A DNA stretch of 64,000 nt from Ahaetulla prasina (taxonomy: Eukaryota > Chordata > Lepidosauria > Squamata > Colubridae), in NCBI RefSeq assembly GCF_028640845.1, contig NC_080540.1, positions 280,193,524-280,257,523 on the forward strand, in the 5' to 3' direction. Each line of letters begins with the position of its first letter. The stretch's first letter is position 1. Positions 10,578-21,419 of this stretch are shown in pieces. Made by a program: the position numbers and the translations under genes. The notes beneath the pieces are model-generated. The model ran no database searches. It was not told the origin of the DNA and saw nothing but the letters and a program-made list of their open reading frames with translations.

Positions 10578-11790
10578 TTTAAAAGGTTCTTACAATCTAC
10601 GCTATTGCAATGATTGCATACCAACCTATACTGGCATTTTCTCCAGCAGCATAAAATTTCATTACATGTTGCTACGGTGGCCGGAGTGGAAGAAAAATAT
10701 ATTTTGAACACCCCTACAGAAAAAAGGCATTGGAGGGGCTGGAGAAAGAATATTGGATACTCTGAGGCCAGGAGTCAGCATAAGGGAGAATTTTCTATGA
10801 ATGAGAAAATAGGCCCTCTATAAGCTCCACGGTGTTTCAATTTTAAAACATCCAGTTTCCTTTATTGAAACATGTGTTTATTGAAACAATTTCAAATAGA
10901 CAGAGTATGAATCTGGGGAGTAAAAAAGAAAAAACTACCATCAAACCCGCTGACAGATATTACAAACTGATTCTAAGCCAGGACAAAGCTGCCGTGTAGA
11001 GGTACTTTAGAATTAGGAGAAGAAAATAAATCCTTTTAAGGTTAATAAAAGTGAAGTATAGGAGAATTTTTTTTTTACTAAAAACAGGGAAATAAGCAAT
11101 ACTGTCTTTCCAGATTTTATATTGAGACTGGGACTATGTAGGTCTTTCATAAGTAATCTGGGACACGTAACATTTTCTGATATTTTATCCCGGGAAAAGG
11201 TACATGAAATCAAGAAAAAGAGGAAAATGTAGTTTCTTCACAGAGAAATTGCTCTAGCTGTTTGTTCATTTTGGTTGTCACTTTCAGTATCCAGGAATTT
11301 TTTTATATATGAGGCCATATCTTTAAAAAAAAAGTCTTGAAGTATACTTTCACGCAAGTATTACAACACACATCTGGTGCAGGTTATACTATTAACAGTT
11401 GGAAAATGGAGGCTGAAAAACAGTGTTGGCCTACTAAAGAACTCTGCCTATCTTTGGGAGGCCATCTTTGCATTCCTCCACTTCCCAGTTTATGCTTAAG
11501 GGAATACATCTGGGAATTGCACATGAGGAGGAAAAAACAAGAGAAATATATGCATGAAGTACTTGGGGGTGTTATTTGAAACTCAAACAGATGGTGTGTC
11601 AGAGCTCAGTGAAAACTATTTCAGCCAAGCAGTTATTTTACATCTGTTGATTTTTGAAATATGCCATAAAACATTCTTGGATCTGTGCCTCTTGGAATCT
11701 TTGATTATTTAAATAGTTTATTGGTTAATTAATCTCTGAGGGAAATAAGTATCTCCTCCAAAACACAACACTTGTTATCAGATTCCAGTA
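10576..11790. other. No assignable gene or repeat
   Basis: Frames of 60-90 codons here carry no recognisable domain. Composition is AT-rich and non-periodic. Confidence 0.35.
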
Positions 11791-12146
11791 CAGGTAGTCC
11801 TGGACTTACGATCACAATTGAGCCCAAAATGTATGTTGCTAAGTGAGATAGTTGTTAAGTGAGTTTTGCCCCATTTTATGATCTTCCTTGCCACGGATGT
11901 TAAGTGAATCTGGCTTCCCCATTGATTTTGCTTGTCAGTAGGTCTCGAAAGGTGATCACATGACCCCAGGACACTGCAACTGTCATATATATGAGTCAAT
12001 TGCCCAGTGTCTGAATTTTGATCACATGACCACGGGGGTGCTGCAAGAGTCATAAGTGTGAAAAATGGTCATAAGTCACCTTTTTTTAGTGTCGATGTAA
12101 CTTCAAACAGTAACTAAATAAACTGTTGAAAGTTGAGGACTATCTG
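11791..12146. mobile_element. TA-type (Tigger-like) MITE
   Basis: Inverted termini CAGGTAGTCCTGGACTTACG and the reverse of AGTTGAGGACTATCTG bound 356 bp with a TA dinucleotide on each side, as expected for Tc1/mariner-superfamily insertion. The interior phrase GTTAAGTGAATCTGGCTTCC recurs in the copies at 14.2, 16.8, 27.0 and 30.0 kb. There is no transposase. The Tigger label is an inference from termini and TA duplication. Confidence 0.8.
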
Positions 12147-12261
12147 TATTTCAAGAGGATGAAATCATCTCCAAGCTGGCATCTTTCATGTGCTGGCAGA
12201 ATGTTGTAGTCCCAGAACATTTCGAGATGGCTAGGTAGGATCAAAAATTGTCTAAAACATG

Positions 12262-12575
12262 CAGGGGTGAAATCCAGCAGGTTCTGACTGGTTCTGGAGA
12301 ACCGGTAGTGGAAATTTTAAGTCGTTCAGAGAACTGGCAAATACCACCTCTGGCTGGCCCCAGAATGGGGTGGAAATGGAGATTTTGCAATATCCTTCCC
12401 CCAGGTGTGGGGAGGGAATGGGATTTTGTGGTATCCTCCTGGAGTGAGGTGGGAATGTAGATTTTGCAGTATTCTTCCCCTGCTAACTCACCAAGCCACA
12501 CCCACCAAGCCACACTATGCCCACCAAGCCATGCCCACAGAACCGGTAGTAAAAAAAAATTGGATTTCGCCACTG
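12262..12575. mobile_element. hAT MITE, GAACCGGTAG family
   Basis: Termini CAGGGGTGAAATCC and GGATTTCGCCACTG bound 314 bp. Flanks AAAACATG and AAAATGTG match at 6 of 8 positions, a decayed duplication. GAACCGGTAGT lies near both ends in direct orientation. The interior has CACCAAGCCACACCCA repeats also seen in the copies at 15.3 and 37.6 kb. Confidence 0.75.
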
Positions 12576-13479
12576 AAAATGTGGAATATACATTAATGTC
12601 CAAATCACTACTATGCCAAGGATTTTTTTACTTATTATTAATCTGAGACAGAAAGAGAAGAAGGCTTTGCAAAAGGAAATGCCCCTTTGGACTCTGGCTG
12701 GTTAGTCTTCTCACTTTGCTATTTATTTAATAATTCATCTTTGATAGGTAATCATAAAGAGATAAGAGATATTATTTCCCAAATTATTACATTTCCGTCT
12801 TTCAAACTTTATTATCAAAATAGCTGTTGAGTTCAATGAACATTAAGTACAATTATCCTGTCAAATTAATATATCTGGGACTTTGTACCTACATTCTCTT
12901 TAAAATTCTCTCACTTTCAGATAGCTATTATCTAATAAATTCAATTTAGGATTGTATTTTTTAAACTTCCCGATTCACATAGACTTTCAACATTCAGAAA
13001 GCAACCTTGTCTTCCCAAGATTCTTTGCAAAGTTGGTTGCACCTCCCAGTATCTTTTTATTACCTCAAATGTACTACTACAACACTCTATTATGGTATTT
13101 CAGTTGATTAATTTGTGTAAGACTTTATAACAGAACGTCTTATTGGTTTCCCAAGAGCAATTTCTAGCCCTTGGAATATCCCAACTCATGTCATGAAATG
13201 TATTTGCATTGTTCACATGGATTGTTCTTCTCACTCAAGATAGTGAATAACACTAAATTGCATCCTTGTTTTAGCATTTTTGTTTTTTACTACATAGTCC
13301 AATTTATTAGATTGTAGCGTTCAATAGAGAAGAATGAACATTGGTAGAGAGTGCAGGGAGAGGAAAGTTGGAGGAGCAGCAGGTATCTCAGTTTATCTAA
13401 CAAGATGCATTTCAGTGGTTAGAAAAGTAAACTTTGCACTTAGGCAGGAAAAACTAGACACGCAAGATCAGGTTAGGCA
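12576..13479. other. No assignable gene or repeat
   Basis: AT-rich; no frame over 60 codons carries a motif. Confidence 0.35.
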
Positions 13480-14125
13480 ATTCCTAGCACAACAGTAGTG
13501 CCTACAGGAAGGAACTAAGTGTCCTAGTGGATCACTGCTTAAGTATGAGTCAGCCGTGTGCTGCAGCTGCCAAAAAAGCCAACCCAGTCCCAGGTTGCAT
13601 CTGAAGATCACAAGAGGTGATAGTACTCCTCCGTATTGCACTAGTGAGGCCAGATCTGGAACACTGTGTCCAGTTCTGAACTCCAAGATACACAAAAAAT
13701 GTTGAGGCTATAGAAGAAGCGTGCAGAGAAAAGCAGTAAAAATAGTAAGGTGTCTGGAGGCTAAATTGTATGATGAAAGGCTAAGGGAATAAGGTATGTT
13801 TAGTCTAACAAAGAAAAGGCTTAGGGAGACATGATAGCAGTCTTCCAATATTTGAAGGGTTGTCACAAGGAAGAGGAGTTGATTTATTCTCCATAGCACC
13901 TGAGGGCAGGACAAGAGGAGAGCCAACTGGAAATGAGGAGGAATTTTCTGACAATGAGAATGATCAATCAATGGAACAACTTGCCTCTTGGAGTTGTGGG
14001 CGCTTCATAACTGGCGGTTTTCAAGATAAGATTGAACCATTTCTCTGGGATGGTATAAAGACTCCTACCTTGGTCAGAAGGTTGGACTAGAAAACCTCCA
14101 AGATTCATTCTACCGTAGCCATTTG
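13480..14125 (+). mobile_element. Old CR1 LINE copy, 5'-truncated
   Basis: Across several frames it reads as the CR1 ORF2 C terminus, with GGAACACTGTGTCCAGTTCT, AGGGAGACATGATAGCAGTC and the 3' UTR block TTGGACTAGAAAACCTCCAA. It is clearly more diverged than the copies at 7.0 and 31.0 kb, with many indels. Confidence 0.75.
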
Positions 14126-14161
14126 ATAACATGATTCCTAAACAACTAAATGTGTTCCAAA

Positions 14162-15005
14162 CAGGTAGTCCTCAACTTAGGACCACAATTTAACCCCAAA
14201 TTTCTGTTGCTAAGTTATTTGTTAAGTGAATTTTGCCCATGTTACGACCTTTCATGCCAGTTGTTATGTGAATCACTGAAGTTTTATTTATTTATTTATT
14301 TATTTTGTCACAACAATATATGTAGGTATCATACAAAAAGATTATATAGTAAATAAACATATATATATATATGAGTAAATATAAGGAGGTATAAGCATAT
14401 ATATAGGAAGAAGAAAAGAAAAACAATAGGACAGGAACGGTAGGCACGTTTGTGCGCTTATGCACGCCCCTTATGGTCCTCTTAGGAATGGGGTGAGGTC
14501 AATAGTAGAAAGTTTTTGGATAAAACTTTTAGGATTATGAGAAGAGACCACAGAGTCAGGTAAAGTATTCCAAACACTGATGATTCTGTTACAGAAGTCA
14601 AATTTTCTGCAATCTAGATTAAAGCGGTTGACATTAAGTTTAAATCTATTAGTTGCTCTAGTATTATTGCAATTAAAGCTGAAGTAGTCTTTGACAGGAA
14701 GGACATTACAATAGATGATTCTGTGAGTTAATTAAATGTGAGTTAAAGTTGATACGTTAGTTAAGTGAATCTGTCTTCCCCATTGGCTTTGGTTGTCGGA
14801 AGGCCGCAAAAGGTGACCGCATGACCTTGGGGCACAGCAACAGTGATAAATATGAAACAGTTGCCAACCGTCTGAATTTTGATCACATGTTCATGGGGCT
14901 GCTGCAAAGGTCATAACTGTGAAAAATGTCGTAACTCACATTTTTCACTGCCGTTGTCATTTTGAACGGTCACTAAATGAACCGTTGCAAGTCAAGGACT
15001 ACCTG
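14162..15005. mobile_element. TA-type MITE split by LINE-C insertion
   Basis: Termini CAGGTAGTCCTCAACTTAG and AGTCAAGGACTACCTG match the 11.8-kb copy. The MITE parts are about 14162-14282 and 14736-15005, with a 3' LINE-C fragment between. A TA follows the right end; the left TA is degraded. Confidence 0.75.
14283..14735 (-). mobile_element. LINE-C 3' end (CR1 superclade)
   Basis: Starts on the plus strand with a (TTTA)n tail, then the family 3' UTR ACAATAGGACAGGAACGGTA and TTATGCACGCCCCTTATGG, then C-terminal coding sequence in reverse (TCTGCAATCTAGATTAAAGC). The same block recurs at 21.6, 24.96, 25.75, 27.9 and 54.8 kb. Confidence 0.75.
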
Positions 15006-15131
15006 TACTTCCTTGGGATCCTCAACTCAATAGCACGTCCAAGTTTTGAAAAAGCTCTTTTTCTGGATCCACCAAGTTTCTTGCCTGAAGGGACCCACAT
15101 ACCCTTTCTACCAGATCTGATGGGATATAGA

Positions 15132-15290
15132 CAGTGGTGGGTTGCTCCCAGTTCTTTCTGGTTCTTGCGAACCGGTAGTAAAAATGGCAGGAGGCTCCGT
15201 CCACCCACCCGGACGTCATCATGGATGATCTGTGCATGTGCGCACACTCCCATTGCGAACCAGTAGTAAAGTAAGTAGAACCCACCTCTG
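15132..15290. mobile_element. hAT MITE, short
   Basis: Termini CAGTGGTGGGTT and AACCCACCTCTG bound 159 bp. Flanks GATATAGA (15124-15131) and GATATAGG (15291-15298) match at 7 of 8. GCGAACCGGTAGTAAAAATG and GCGAACCAGTAGTAAAGT lie inside. Confidence 0.8.
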
Positions 15291-15306
15291 GATATAGGGG
15301 GGTATC

Positions 15307-15625
15307 CAGAGGTGGGTTTCAGCAGGTTCTGACCAGTTCTGGAGAACCGGTAGCAGAAATTTTGAGTAGTTCAGAGAACCGGTAAATATCACCTCTGACT
15401 GGCCCCGCCCCCATCTATTCGCTGCCTCCTGAGTCCCAGCTGATCGGGAAGAAATGGGCATTTTGCAGTAACCTTCTCCCGGAGTGGGGAGGGAATGGAG
15501 ATTTTACAATATCCTTCCCCTGCCATGCCCACCAAGCCACGGCCACCAAGCCACGGCCACCAAGCCACGGCCACCAAGCCACGGCCACAGAACCAGTAGT
15601 AAAAAAAATTGAATCCCACCACTGG
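15307..15625. mobile_element. hAT MITE, GAACCGGTAG family
   Basis: Termini CAGAGGTGGGTTTCAGCAGG and TGAATCCCACCACTG. It shares the interior of 12262-12575 and has four tandem CCACGGCCACCAAG units near 15533-15590. It sits 16 bp from the preceding MITE. Confidence 0.75.
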
Positions 15626-15847
15626 GGAAATTATATAACTGGGGAGAGGCAGTCCCGTATATAACCTGGCCCCATGTCATATAAGGCTTTAAAGATTAGC
15701 ATTGTAAGCAAATTGGTAACTAATACAATTTGTGGAGATGAGGTGTGAAATGTGTCATTCTATGGCTGTTCACATACATAACTGCTCAAACTGCTGCGGT
15801 TGAACCAGCTATTCTTCAAAGTCAGTCCCATGTAGAGTGCATTACAG
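15626..15847. other. Short unassigned gap between MITEs
   Basis: Contains AAGGCTTTAAAGATTAGCA, a phrase that may come from a LINE 3' coding region, but it is too decayed to call. Confidence 0.3.
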
Positions 15848-16039
15848 CAGTGGTCACCAACCAGTGGTCCATGGACTAGTGGTCCGCGAGAAAATTTTGG
15901 TGGCCTGTAGAAAATTTTTTTGCATTTTTATATTGCATTAAATGCTATTTATCTTTTTTAAAAAATCGTATTAGTGGTCCACAGGATTTAAAATTATGAA
16001 TTTAGTGGTCCCTGAGGTCCGAAAGGTTGGTGATCTCTG
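15848..16039. mobile_element. hAT MITE with perfect 8-bp duplication
   Basis: Termini CAGTGGTCACCAACC and GGTTGGTGATCTCTG bound 192 bp. CATTACAG flanks it exactly on both sides (15840-15847, 16040-16047). The AT-rich interior has three AGTGGTCC motifs. Confidence 0.9.
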
Positions 16040-16072
16040 CATTACAGTAGTCCATTTGGGAGCTGACTAGGG

Positions 16073-16132
16073 CAGGGGTCTCCAACCTTGGCAACTTTCA
16101 GACTTGTGGACTTCAACTCTGGCAGACCCCTG
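16073..16132. mobile_element. 60-bp hAT MITE with perfect 8-bp duplication
   Basis: Termini CAGGGGTCTCCAACC and GGCAGACCCCTG enclose one arm of the palindromic family. GACTAGGG flanks both sides (16065-16072, 16133-16140). At 60 bp it is among the smallest transposed units one can recognise. Confidence 0.85.
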
Positions 16133-16139
16133 GACTAGG

Positions 16140-16372
16140 GCATGATGATTGAGAGAAGGACATCTCTACTTTTTGGGGGGGGGGAGATTGAGGGCAAAAG
16201 AAGAAAGGGACGACAGAGAACGAGGTGGCTGGATGGAGGCACTGAAGCAGTAGGCATGGGTTTAAATGGACTCCAGAGGATGGTAGAGGACAGGAGGGCC
16301 TGGAGGAATGTTGTCCATGGGGTCGCAATGGGTCGGACACGACTTCGCAACTAAGAACAACAACAACTTTTT
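16140..16372 (+). mobile_element. BovB (RTE) LINE 3' end
   Basis: The plus frame at about 16195-16354 gives KGRQRTRWLDGGTEAVG then MVEDRRAWRNVVHGVAMGRT, the C terminus of BovB ORF2, ending ATGGGTCGGACACGACTT. BovB is an RTE LINE shared by squamates and ruminants. Only the last ~230 bp remains. The frame is open for 70 codons but lacks endonuclease and RT. Confidence 0.85.
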
Positions 16373-16795
16373 TTTAATGTTCAGCCTCTCTCCTACATTT
16401 TTAATGTTCAAATAAGTTTTCCTTCTGTATACATGCTTTTATTTCTTTCTTTTTTCTTTTTTTTTGTGAATATTTAACTTCAAGGTTGAATTGCATTATA
16501 TAGTAATGAGTGAATCAGAAGAAAGGTTCTTCCTGGATTAATTGAGTGGCTGATCATAGACCGAAAGAATGACTGTGATGAGATTCTATCCATCAAGAAC
16601 AACTAGATGATAACTTTATTGTAGTAAATGAAGTCATCTGAGGAAAAAAAATATGTTAAATGCCATACAACCAATGGTATTGTGAATTGATATTAAACTG
16701 CAATTCTAGAAGTTGAAAATGAAAGAGTCAAACAGGCAAATTAACTCTTAGGCATATCTAGGGCTGTCTCTATGTGAATTTAATTACGTGGTTAT
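16373..16795. other. No assignable feature
   Basis: AT-rich, with poly(T) runs and no motif-bearing frame. Confidence 0.35.
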
Positions 16796-16867
16796 TACAG
16801 GTGGACCTTGACTTACAATTATTGATTTTACAACTGTTCATAGTAAAAACAGCACTGAAAAAAATTA

Positions 16868-17186
16868 CAGGCAGTCCTCGACTTACAACAGTTCGTTTTG
16901 TGACCGTTTGAAGTTACAGCAGCACTGATAAAAGTGACTTACGACAATTTTTCACATGATATTTGTAGCATCCCCATGATCATGTGATCAAAATTCAGAT
17001 GGTTCATATTTATGACCATTGCTGTGGAATGATGTGATCCCCTTTTGCAAGCTTTTGACAAGCAAAATCAATAGGGAAGCCAGATTCACTTAACAATGGT
17101 GTGACTAACTTAACTGCTGCACTGATTCAAGAAAGAAAGAAAGAAAGGAAGGAAGGAAGGAAGGAAGGAAGGAAGGAAGGAAGGAA

Positions 17187-17241
<55 letters not shown>

Positions 17242-17331
17242 TGTAAAATGGGGCAAAACTCATGTTACAAATGTCTCACTTACAACAGAAATCTTGAACT
17301 CAATTGTGGTCATAAATCAAGGACTACCTTG
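16868..17331. mobile_element. TA-type MITE (inner) with expanded microsatellite
   Basis: Termini CAGGCAGTCCTCGACTTACA and AAATCAAGGACTACCTTG with TA on both sides. It is longer than the 345-356-bp siblings because a (GAAA/GGAA)n array has expanded inside it. Confidence 0.8.
17128..17237. repeat. (GAAA)n(GGAA)n(GAAA)n microsatellite
   Basis: About 110 bp of tetranucleotides with a GGAA core flanked by GAAA. An 85-codon K/E/R-rich frame here is a translation of the repeat. Confidence 0.97.
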
Positions 17332-17661
17332 TACTTACAACCATCCTTGCACTTGTGACTGTTGCACATATCCCTGCAGTGATGTGATCAAAATTTAGAT
17401 GCTCCACAACCGGCATGTAAATGGTTGCAGTGTAATGGGGTCATCTGCAGCCTTCCGAACTAGCCTCCGATAAGCAAAGTGAATTGGAGAAACTGGATTC
17501 ATTTAATGATCACACAATTCATTTAAACACTGCAGTGGGTTGCTTAAGCGTGGCAAAAAAATTGTAGCATTGGGTGTAACTGACTTAACAACTTTCTTAA
17601 CGATTGAAATTCTGGTGCTAATAGTAGTTGTAAATCAAGGACTATTTGTGTTACAATAGAA

Positions 17662-18004
17662 CAGTGATGGTGAACTTATGGCACACAGCCAGCCGTTGCC
17701 CATTGCTCTTCTGGGTTCCGGTGTGCATGTGATCTTTGCGTGCGGGAGCGCCAGAAACTGGAAGAGCAGCTCCCTGGCACGTGTGTGTGCTGCGAGGCCG
17801 GCCAGCTGGTCTTCGTGCACCAGAAACCAGAAGACCAGGTGACCAGTGCACATGCGCATGCTGGAAACTAGAACAGCTCTTCCGGTTTCTGGCGCTCCCG
17901 CACATGCGTACTGGGGAGCTGCTCTTCCGGTTTCCTGTGCTTCCCCGCCCACCCGCCTGAGCTCCCGTTTCAGCACTCGGTGCCGAAAAGGTTCACAAAC
18001 ACTG
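17662..18004. mobile_element. hAT MITE, GATGGCGAA family
   Basis: Termini CAGTGATGGTGAAC and GGTTCACAAACACTG bound 343 bp. CAATAGAA flanks both sides exactly (17654-17661, 18005-18012). The GC-rich interior contains several AGAAACCAGAAGACCAGGTG-like inverted blocks. No transposase. Confidence 0.88.
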
Positions 18005-18145
18005 CAATAGAAGATAGAGGACTAATGGAAACTAACGTCTTGTAAATTTTGTCAATTTTACAAACAATGCAACTAATCATTCAGACATTTGCAATTTTCA
18101 TGTACATGTATTTTGGAACATATAATTGTATAATCATTGTAAAGA

Positions 18146-18255
18146 TGTGATGTGATGTGATGTGATGTGATGTGATGTGATGTGAGATACGATACGATAC
18201 AATATGATACGATACGATACAATATGGTATGATTTATAATGCAATGCAATGCAGT
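18146..18255. repeat. Pentamer array (TGATG)n and (GATAC)n
   Basis: Eight TGTGATG-phased pentamers are followed by GATAC/AATAT variants and AATGC units, so three pentamer types succeed one another. The minus-strand frame over it is a repeat translation. Confidence 0.9.
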
Positions 18256-18480
18256 GCAGTGGTGACATGCAGAATGTACCAATGCCAAGTGGCAGCAACA
18301 TCAGAAAGAAGGAGTATGAGAATTTGGAGAACTATCAGAGCCTGAAGAAGGAACTGGAGAAGATGTGGAAAGCAAAGGTCAAAATATCCTAGTAATAGTA
18401 GGAGTACTTAGAGGTGTGATTCCTAATCTGGGAGAATAGCTCCAACAGATCTCAGGCAAGTCCAGTATTCTAGGCAAACC
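18256..18480 (+). mobile_element. R4-type LINE C-terminal fragment
   Basis: Frames give SNIRKKEYENLENYQSLKKE and, after frame breaks, VIPNLGE near LQQISG. This order (EKYQxLKxELEKMW followed by a PxLGExLQQI block) is known from R2/R4-type LINE C termini. Short and inactive. Confidence 0.5.
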
Positions 18481-18497
18481 TTTTCAGAAGTGGTTTG

Positions 18498-18620
18498 CCA
18501 TTGCCTCCTCCCTAAGGCTGACAGAAAGTGACTGGCCCAAGGTCACCCAGCTGGCCTTTGTGTCTAAAGTGGGACTGGGATTTCTTCCAGTTTTCAGCCT
18601 CTTGCCTTCACCACTACAAC
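18498..18620 (-). mobile_element. tRNA-derived SINE fragment
   Basis: Contains AGAAGTGGTTTGCCATTGCC and CCAAGGTCACCCAGCTGGCC, the reverse of the SINE body seen at 26428-26593. The tRNA head is only partly present. Confidence 0.6.
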
Positions 18621-19635
18621 AGATTGGCTGTCTATATTGTTCTATATTTATTTGTAAGACAAATGTTCAGTACCACTGCTAAAGCCAGAGTAGGGGGCCC
18701 AGATATGGAGCCCAGCTGGCTGAAGGACTCTGTATTCTTTTCTTTTTCTTTTATAATGAAGCTAGCTGTGCTGCAGAAATCACACTTACCATTGTTCCAA
18801 GAAATGGATGCTGGGAATAAAGATGGCAGGCACAAGTATCTGAAGCATGTTTTTCCTTTCAACAATAGCTTTATTAGATTGGCCACTGTTTAAAAACAAA
18901 AGATTAGCCCAGAGAAAACTTGGTAACTGAATTCCAACAATTTTCATTTTGCTAGATCTTATAACTTAAGGATGATTAATAGGGAATGAGAGGCAGAGTC
19001 AGATGCTCAGAAATCTTGATCAGATAATAAAATAATATGAGAGACCTCCAACATAGTGTTCCATTTAATGATATTTGTAAACATTGCTGACCAGAAATTC
19101 CAGTCTCTTTTAGGTCAGTGTTTGGTTCTGCAGTATTAAAAGAAGCAGTCAGAGCAATCAAAATTACTCATGAAAAGTAGTAACTATTTTCTGCGTTTCT
19201 TGGAACTAAAAGATTATTTTTTTTCTTCCCAGAAGGATTATCTTTTTTCAAAAGAAACAGTAAGACTGCTGTGCTTACACAATGTGAAGCAAGACAAGAA
19301 GTGATGTTATACAGTATTTTTAAGTTCTCTGCTACAATTTCTCTTTGTTCATTAAATACAATTTATTGTTGGCATTTTCACTCCCTTATGCCATTTGATG
19401 TCTCATTTGGAATATTATTACATTTATCTACAGTATCTGATTTCGTTATATACCATAGTCAATAGTGCTGTAAAAGCAGTCCTTGACTTAGAACTTTAAT
19501 GGAGCCTGCCCATTACTGTCATAAGTCATGATGGTCATTAAAAAAGACCCAATTAGGCAACTTTTTTTTGTGGCAGTCATTAAGTGAAAGCTGCAGTCAT
19601 TAAACCAACCAGTCAAGGAATTTTGGCTGGCAGGA
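18621..19635. other. No assignable gene; weak MITE trace
   Basis: The 121-codon frame at 18528-18893 overlaps the SINE and has no domain. 19473-19610 (AGCAGTCCTTGACTTAGAAC) may be a decayed TA-type MITE end. Confidence 0.3.
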
Positions 19636-20035
19636 TCCAAGAGAAGAGCTTGCTCTGCCATGGCTCCTGCCCTTTGGAATATCTTATCATATATCTTTCT
19701 CCCATCTCAGAGGGATGGGAGATCGGCTCCCATCCCTCCGAGTTTCCTTAAGATCCGTAAGATCTGGCTCTGCCAGGTATCTTGGGACTCCCATGGGGGA
19801 CCTTCAAACTGGAGCGGGTTGATTAAATAAGAGCTAACTCTACCTCCCTTCCAATGCATCTGGCTGCTTCCTTCTCCATTTTGTGTCAGTGATTTTATTC
19901 TGTTTGTATTGTGATTTCATTGGTTATATTTATAGTTGATGATTTAAATGTTTTTATGTTGTATGCTAGCCAGAGTAGCTTTGAAATGGAATGGGTGACA
20001 CATGCATTTTATAATAAACAAACAAACCAATTGTT
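19636..20035 (+). mobile_element. L2-type LINE 3' end with (AAAC)n tail
   Basis: Reads GGCTCCTGCCCTTTGGAATA and AAGATCTGGCTCTGCCAG, the typical C-terminal trailer of L2-like LINEs, then a 200-bp AT-rich 3' UTR ending AATAAACAAACAAACC. It is diverged from the L2 family at 25 and 41 kb. Confidence 0.5.
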
Positions 20036-20204
20036 CTCTATGAGGCAGTTTTGCCAAAATCCAGAAATAAATCGAGGGCTTATATCCTAAATGCTCAGAC
20101 TGTGCATGTTACATTTTCATATGTGGAATAGAAGAATGCATGTACTCATGTGGATCCTTGGACAGCAAATAAGCCAACAAGCAGGTACTAGAGCTCATAA
20201 TCTG

Positions 20205-20487
20205 AGACATGTCACTTGAAGGGAAAACCACAAAACTGTGTCTCACTTATTTTGGCCATGTCATGCGGGGGGATTCGCTGGAGAAAGCAATTACATTGAG
20301 AGGAGTTAGCGGTAAAAGGAAACCAGGCCGCCAAAGAACATGGTGGCCAGACATCATCAAAGCTGACACCAGCCAGAGCATTGAAAAACTCAAAGAAGCA
20401 GCGCGCGATCAGAAGATATGGAGAGACCTGGGCCATAAAATCGCCAAGAGTCCAAAATGATTGAATGGATAACATCATCATCATCAT
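20205..20487 (+). mobile_element. RTE-type LINE 3' end with (ATC)n tail
   Basis: An 83-codon open frame (20209-20460) contains LTYFGHVMRGDSLEKAI and GRQRTWWPDI, the post-RT signature of RTE/BovB-like LINEs, ending shortly before (CAT)n. Endonuclease and RT are missing. It differs from the BovB copies at 16.1 and 60.3 kb, so it is a separate family. Confidence 0.6.
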
Positions 20488-21282
20488 CTCTCATATGAAA
20501 GACAAAAGTTTTTTCTCTCTATTCTTTCCTTTCTGTTAGTTTTTACTCGCCAGTCTTTTGAAAAGGCATTATTTAATATAGTACTGCTCTAGAAAAAAAC
20601 AATAACTAAGGAATAACAAAAAAGAATTTGAAAACTATGCTAATTGAAAAATGGAGGCACATTCTTGGATGCTACGGTATCATAAATCTGAATTGTCTAC
20701 TAGGTACCCAAAATAGCCTACACTCGGAGAATTAGCATTTGTTTTTCTCAAGGGATGAGGTTATTTTAAGCAAAATGCTGAATATATGTAAAATATTTGC
20801 AGCCAGAGAAAAATTCACCATTGCCACTTCTGCATATACTGCAAAATAATTTTGATGAAAACCACAAGCCATCCACCTATTCGAATGACCCTCAAAATAT
20901 GCGTGCAAGTTCAAATGCCACATAATCCTAGTTAGGATGCCTATTAAGTGTGAAAATTATTAGAAATGGTCCAAAATATCATAAATGTAAAAGTTAAGGG
21001 AGGTTGGCATAGTGAGAGAGAGAAAATGAGCATGTCTGCTACAGAAAACGAGAGCTTTGGGTTCATTTCTGCATTTTTAATAAGGAAACATTCAGACTTG
21101 AGATAATGTATTGTTTGGAGGGGTGTGCGAAGTGGTCAGCATCACTGTAATCAGGATTATGTCTCTTGAGGATCCAGGATGAATTTTCCATAATACCCAG
21201 AGCATCATTGCATTGCAGCTATTCAAATTAGTTAAAATGGCATCTTCACGATGCCATATAGTTGCTTCCTGAGGATACAAAC
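20488..21282. other. No assignable gene or repeat
   Basis: AT-rich; no motif-bearing frame. Confidence 0.35.
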
Positions 21283-21419
21283 CAGTGGTGGGATTCAAGT
21301 AATTTAACAACCGGTTCTCTGCCCTAATGATTTCTTCAAACAACCAGTTTGCCAAACTACTCTGAAAGTTAACAACCGGTTCTCCCGAAGTGGTGCGAAC
21401 TGGCTGAATCCCACCACTG
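21283..21419. mobile_element. hAT MITE, AACCGGTT family
   Basis: Termini CAGTGGTGGGATTCAAG and CTGAATCCCACCACTG bound 137 bp. Flanks ATACAAAC and ATACAGAC match at 7 of 8. AACAACCGGTTCTC occurs near both ends. The same family occurs at 61490-61626. Confidence 0.85.

Larger units (their letters stand above)
16798..17649. mobile_element. TA-type MITE (outer of a nested pair)
   Basis: Left part 16798-16867 begins CAGGTGGACCTTGACTTACA after TA. Right part 17332-17649 ends AATCAAGGACTATTTG. The interior phrases are diverged from the inner copy, consistent with an older insertion later hit by a second member of the same family. Confidence 0.65.

Noticed and set aside
10436..10711. 91-codon minus-strand frame rich in tyrosine
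   Set aside because: It is a translation of the (TAA)n microsatellite.
17101..17358. 85-codon lysine/glutamate-rich frame
   Set aside because: Translation of the (GAAA/GGAA)n array inside a MITE.
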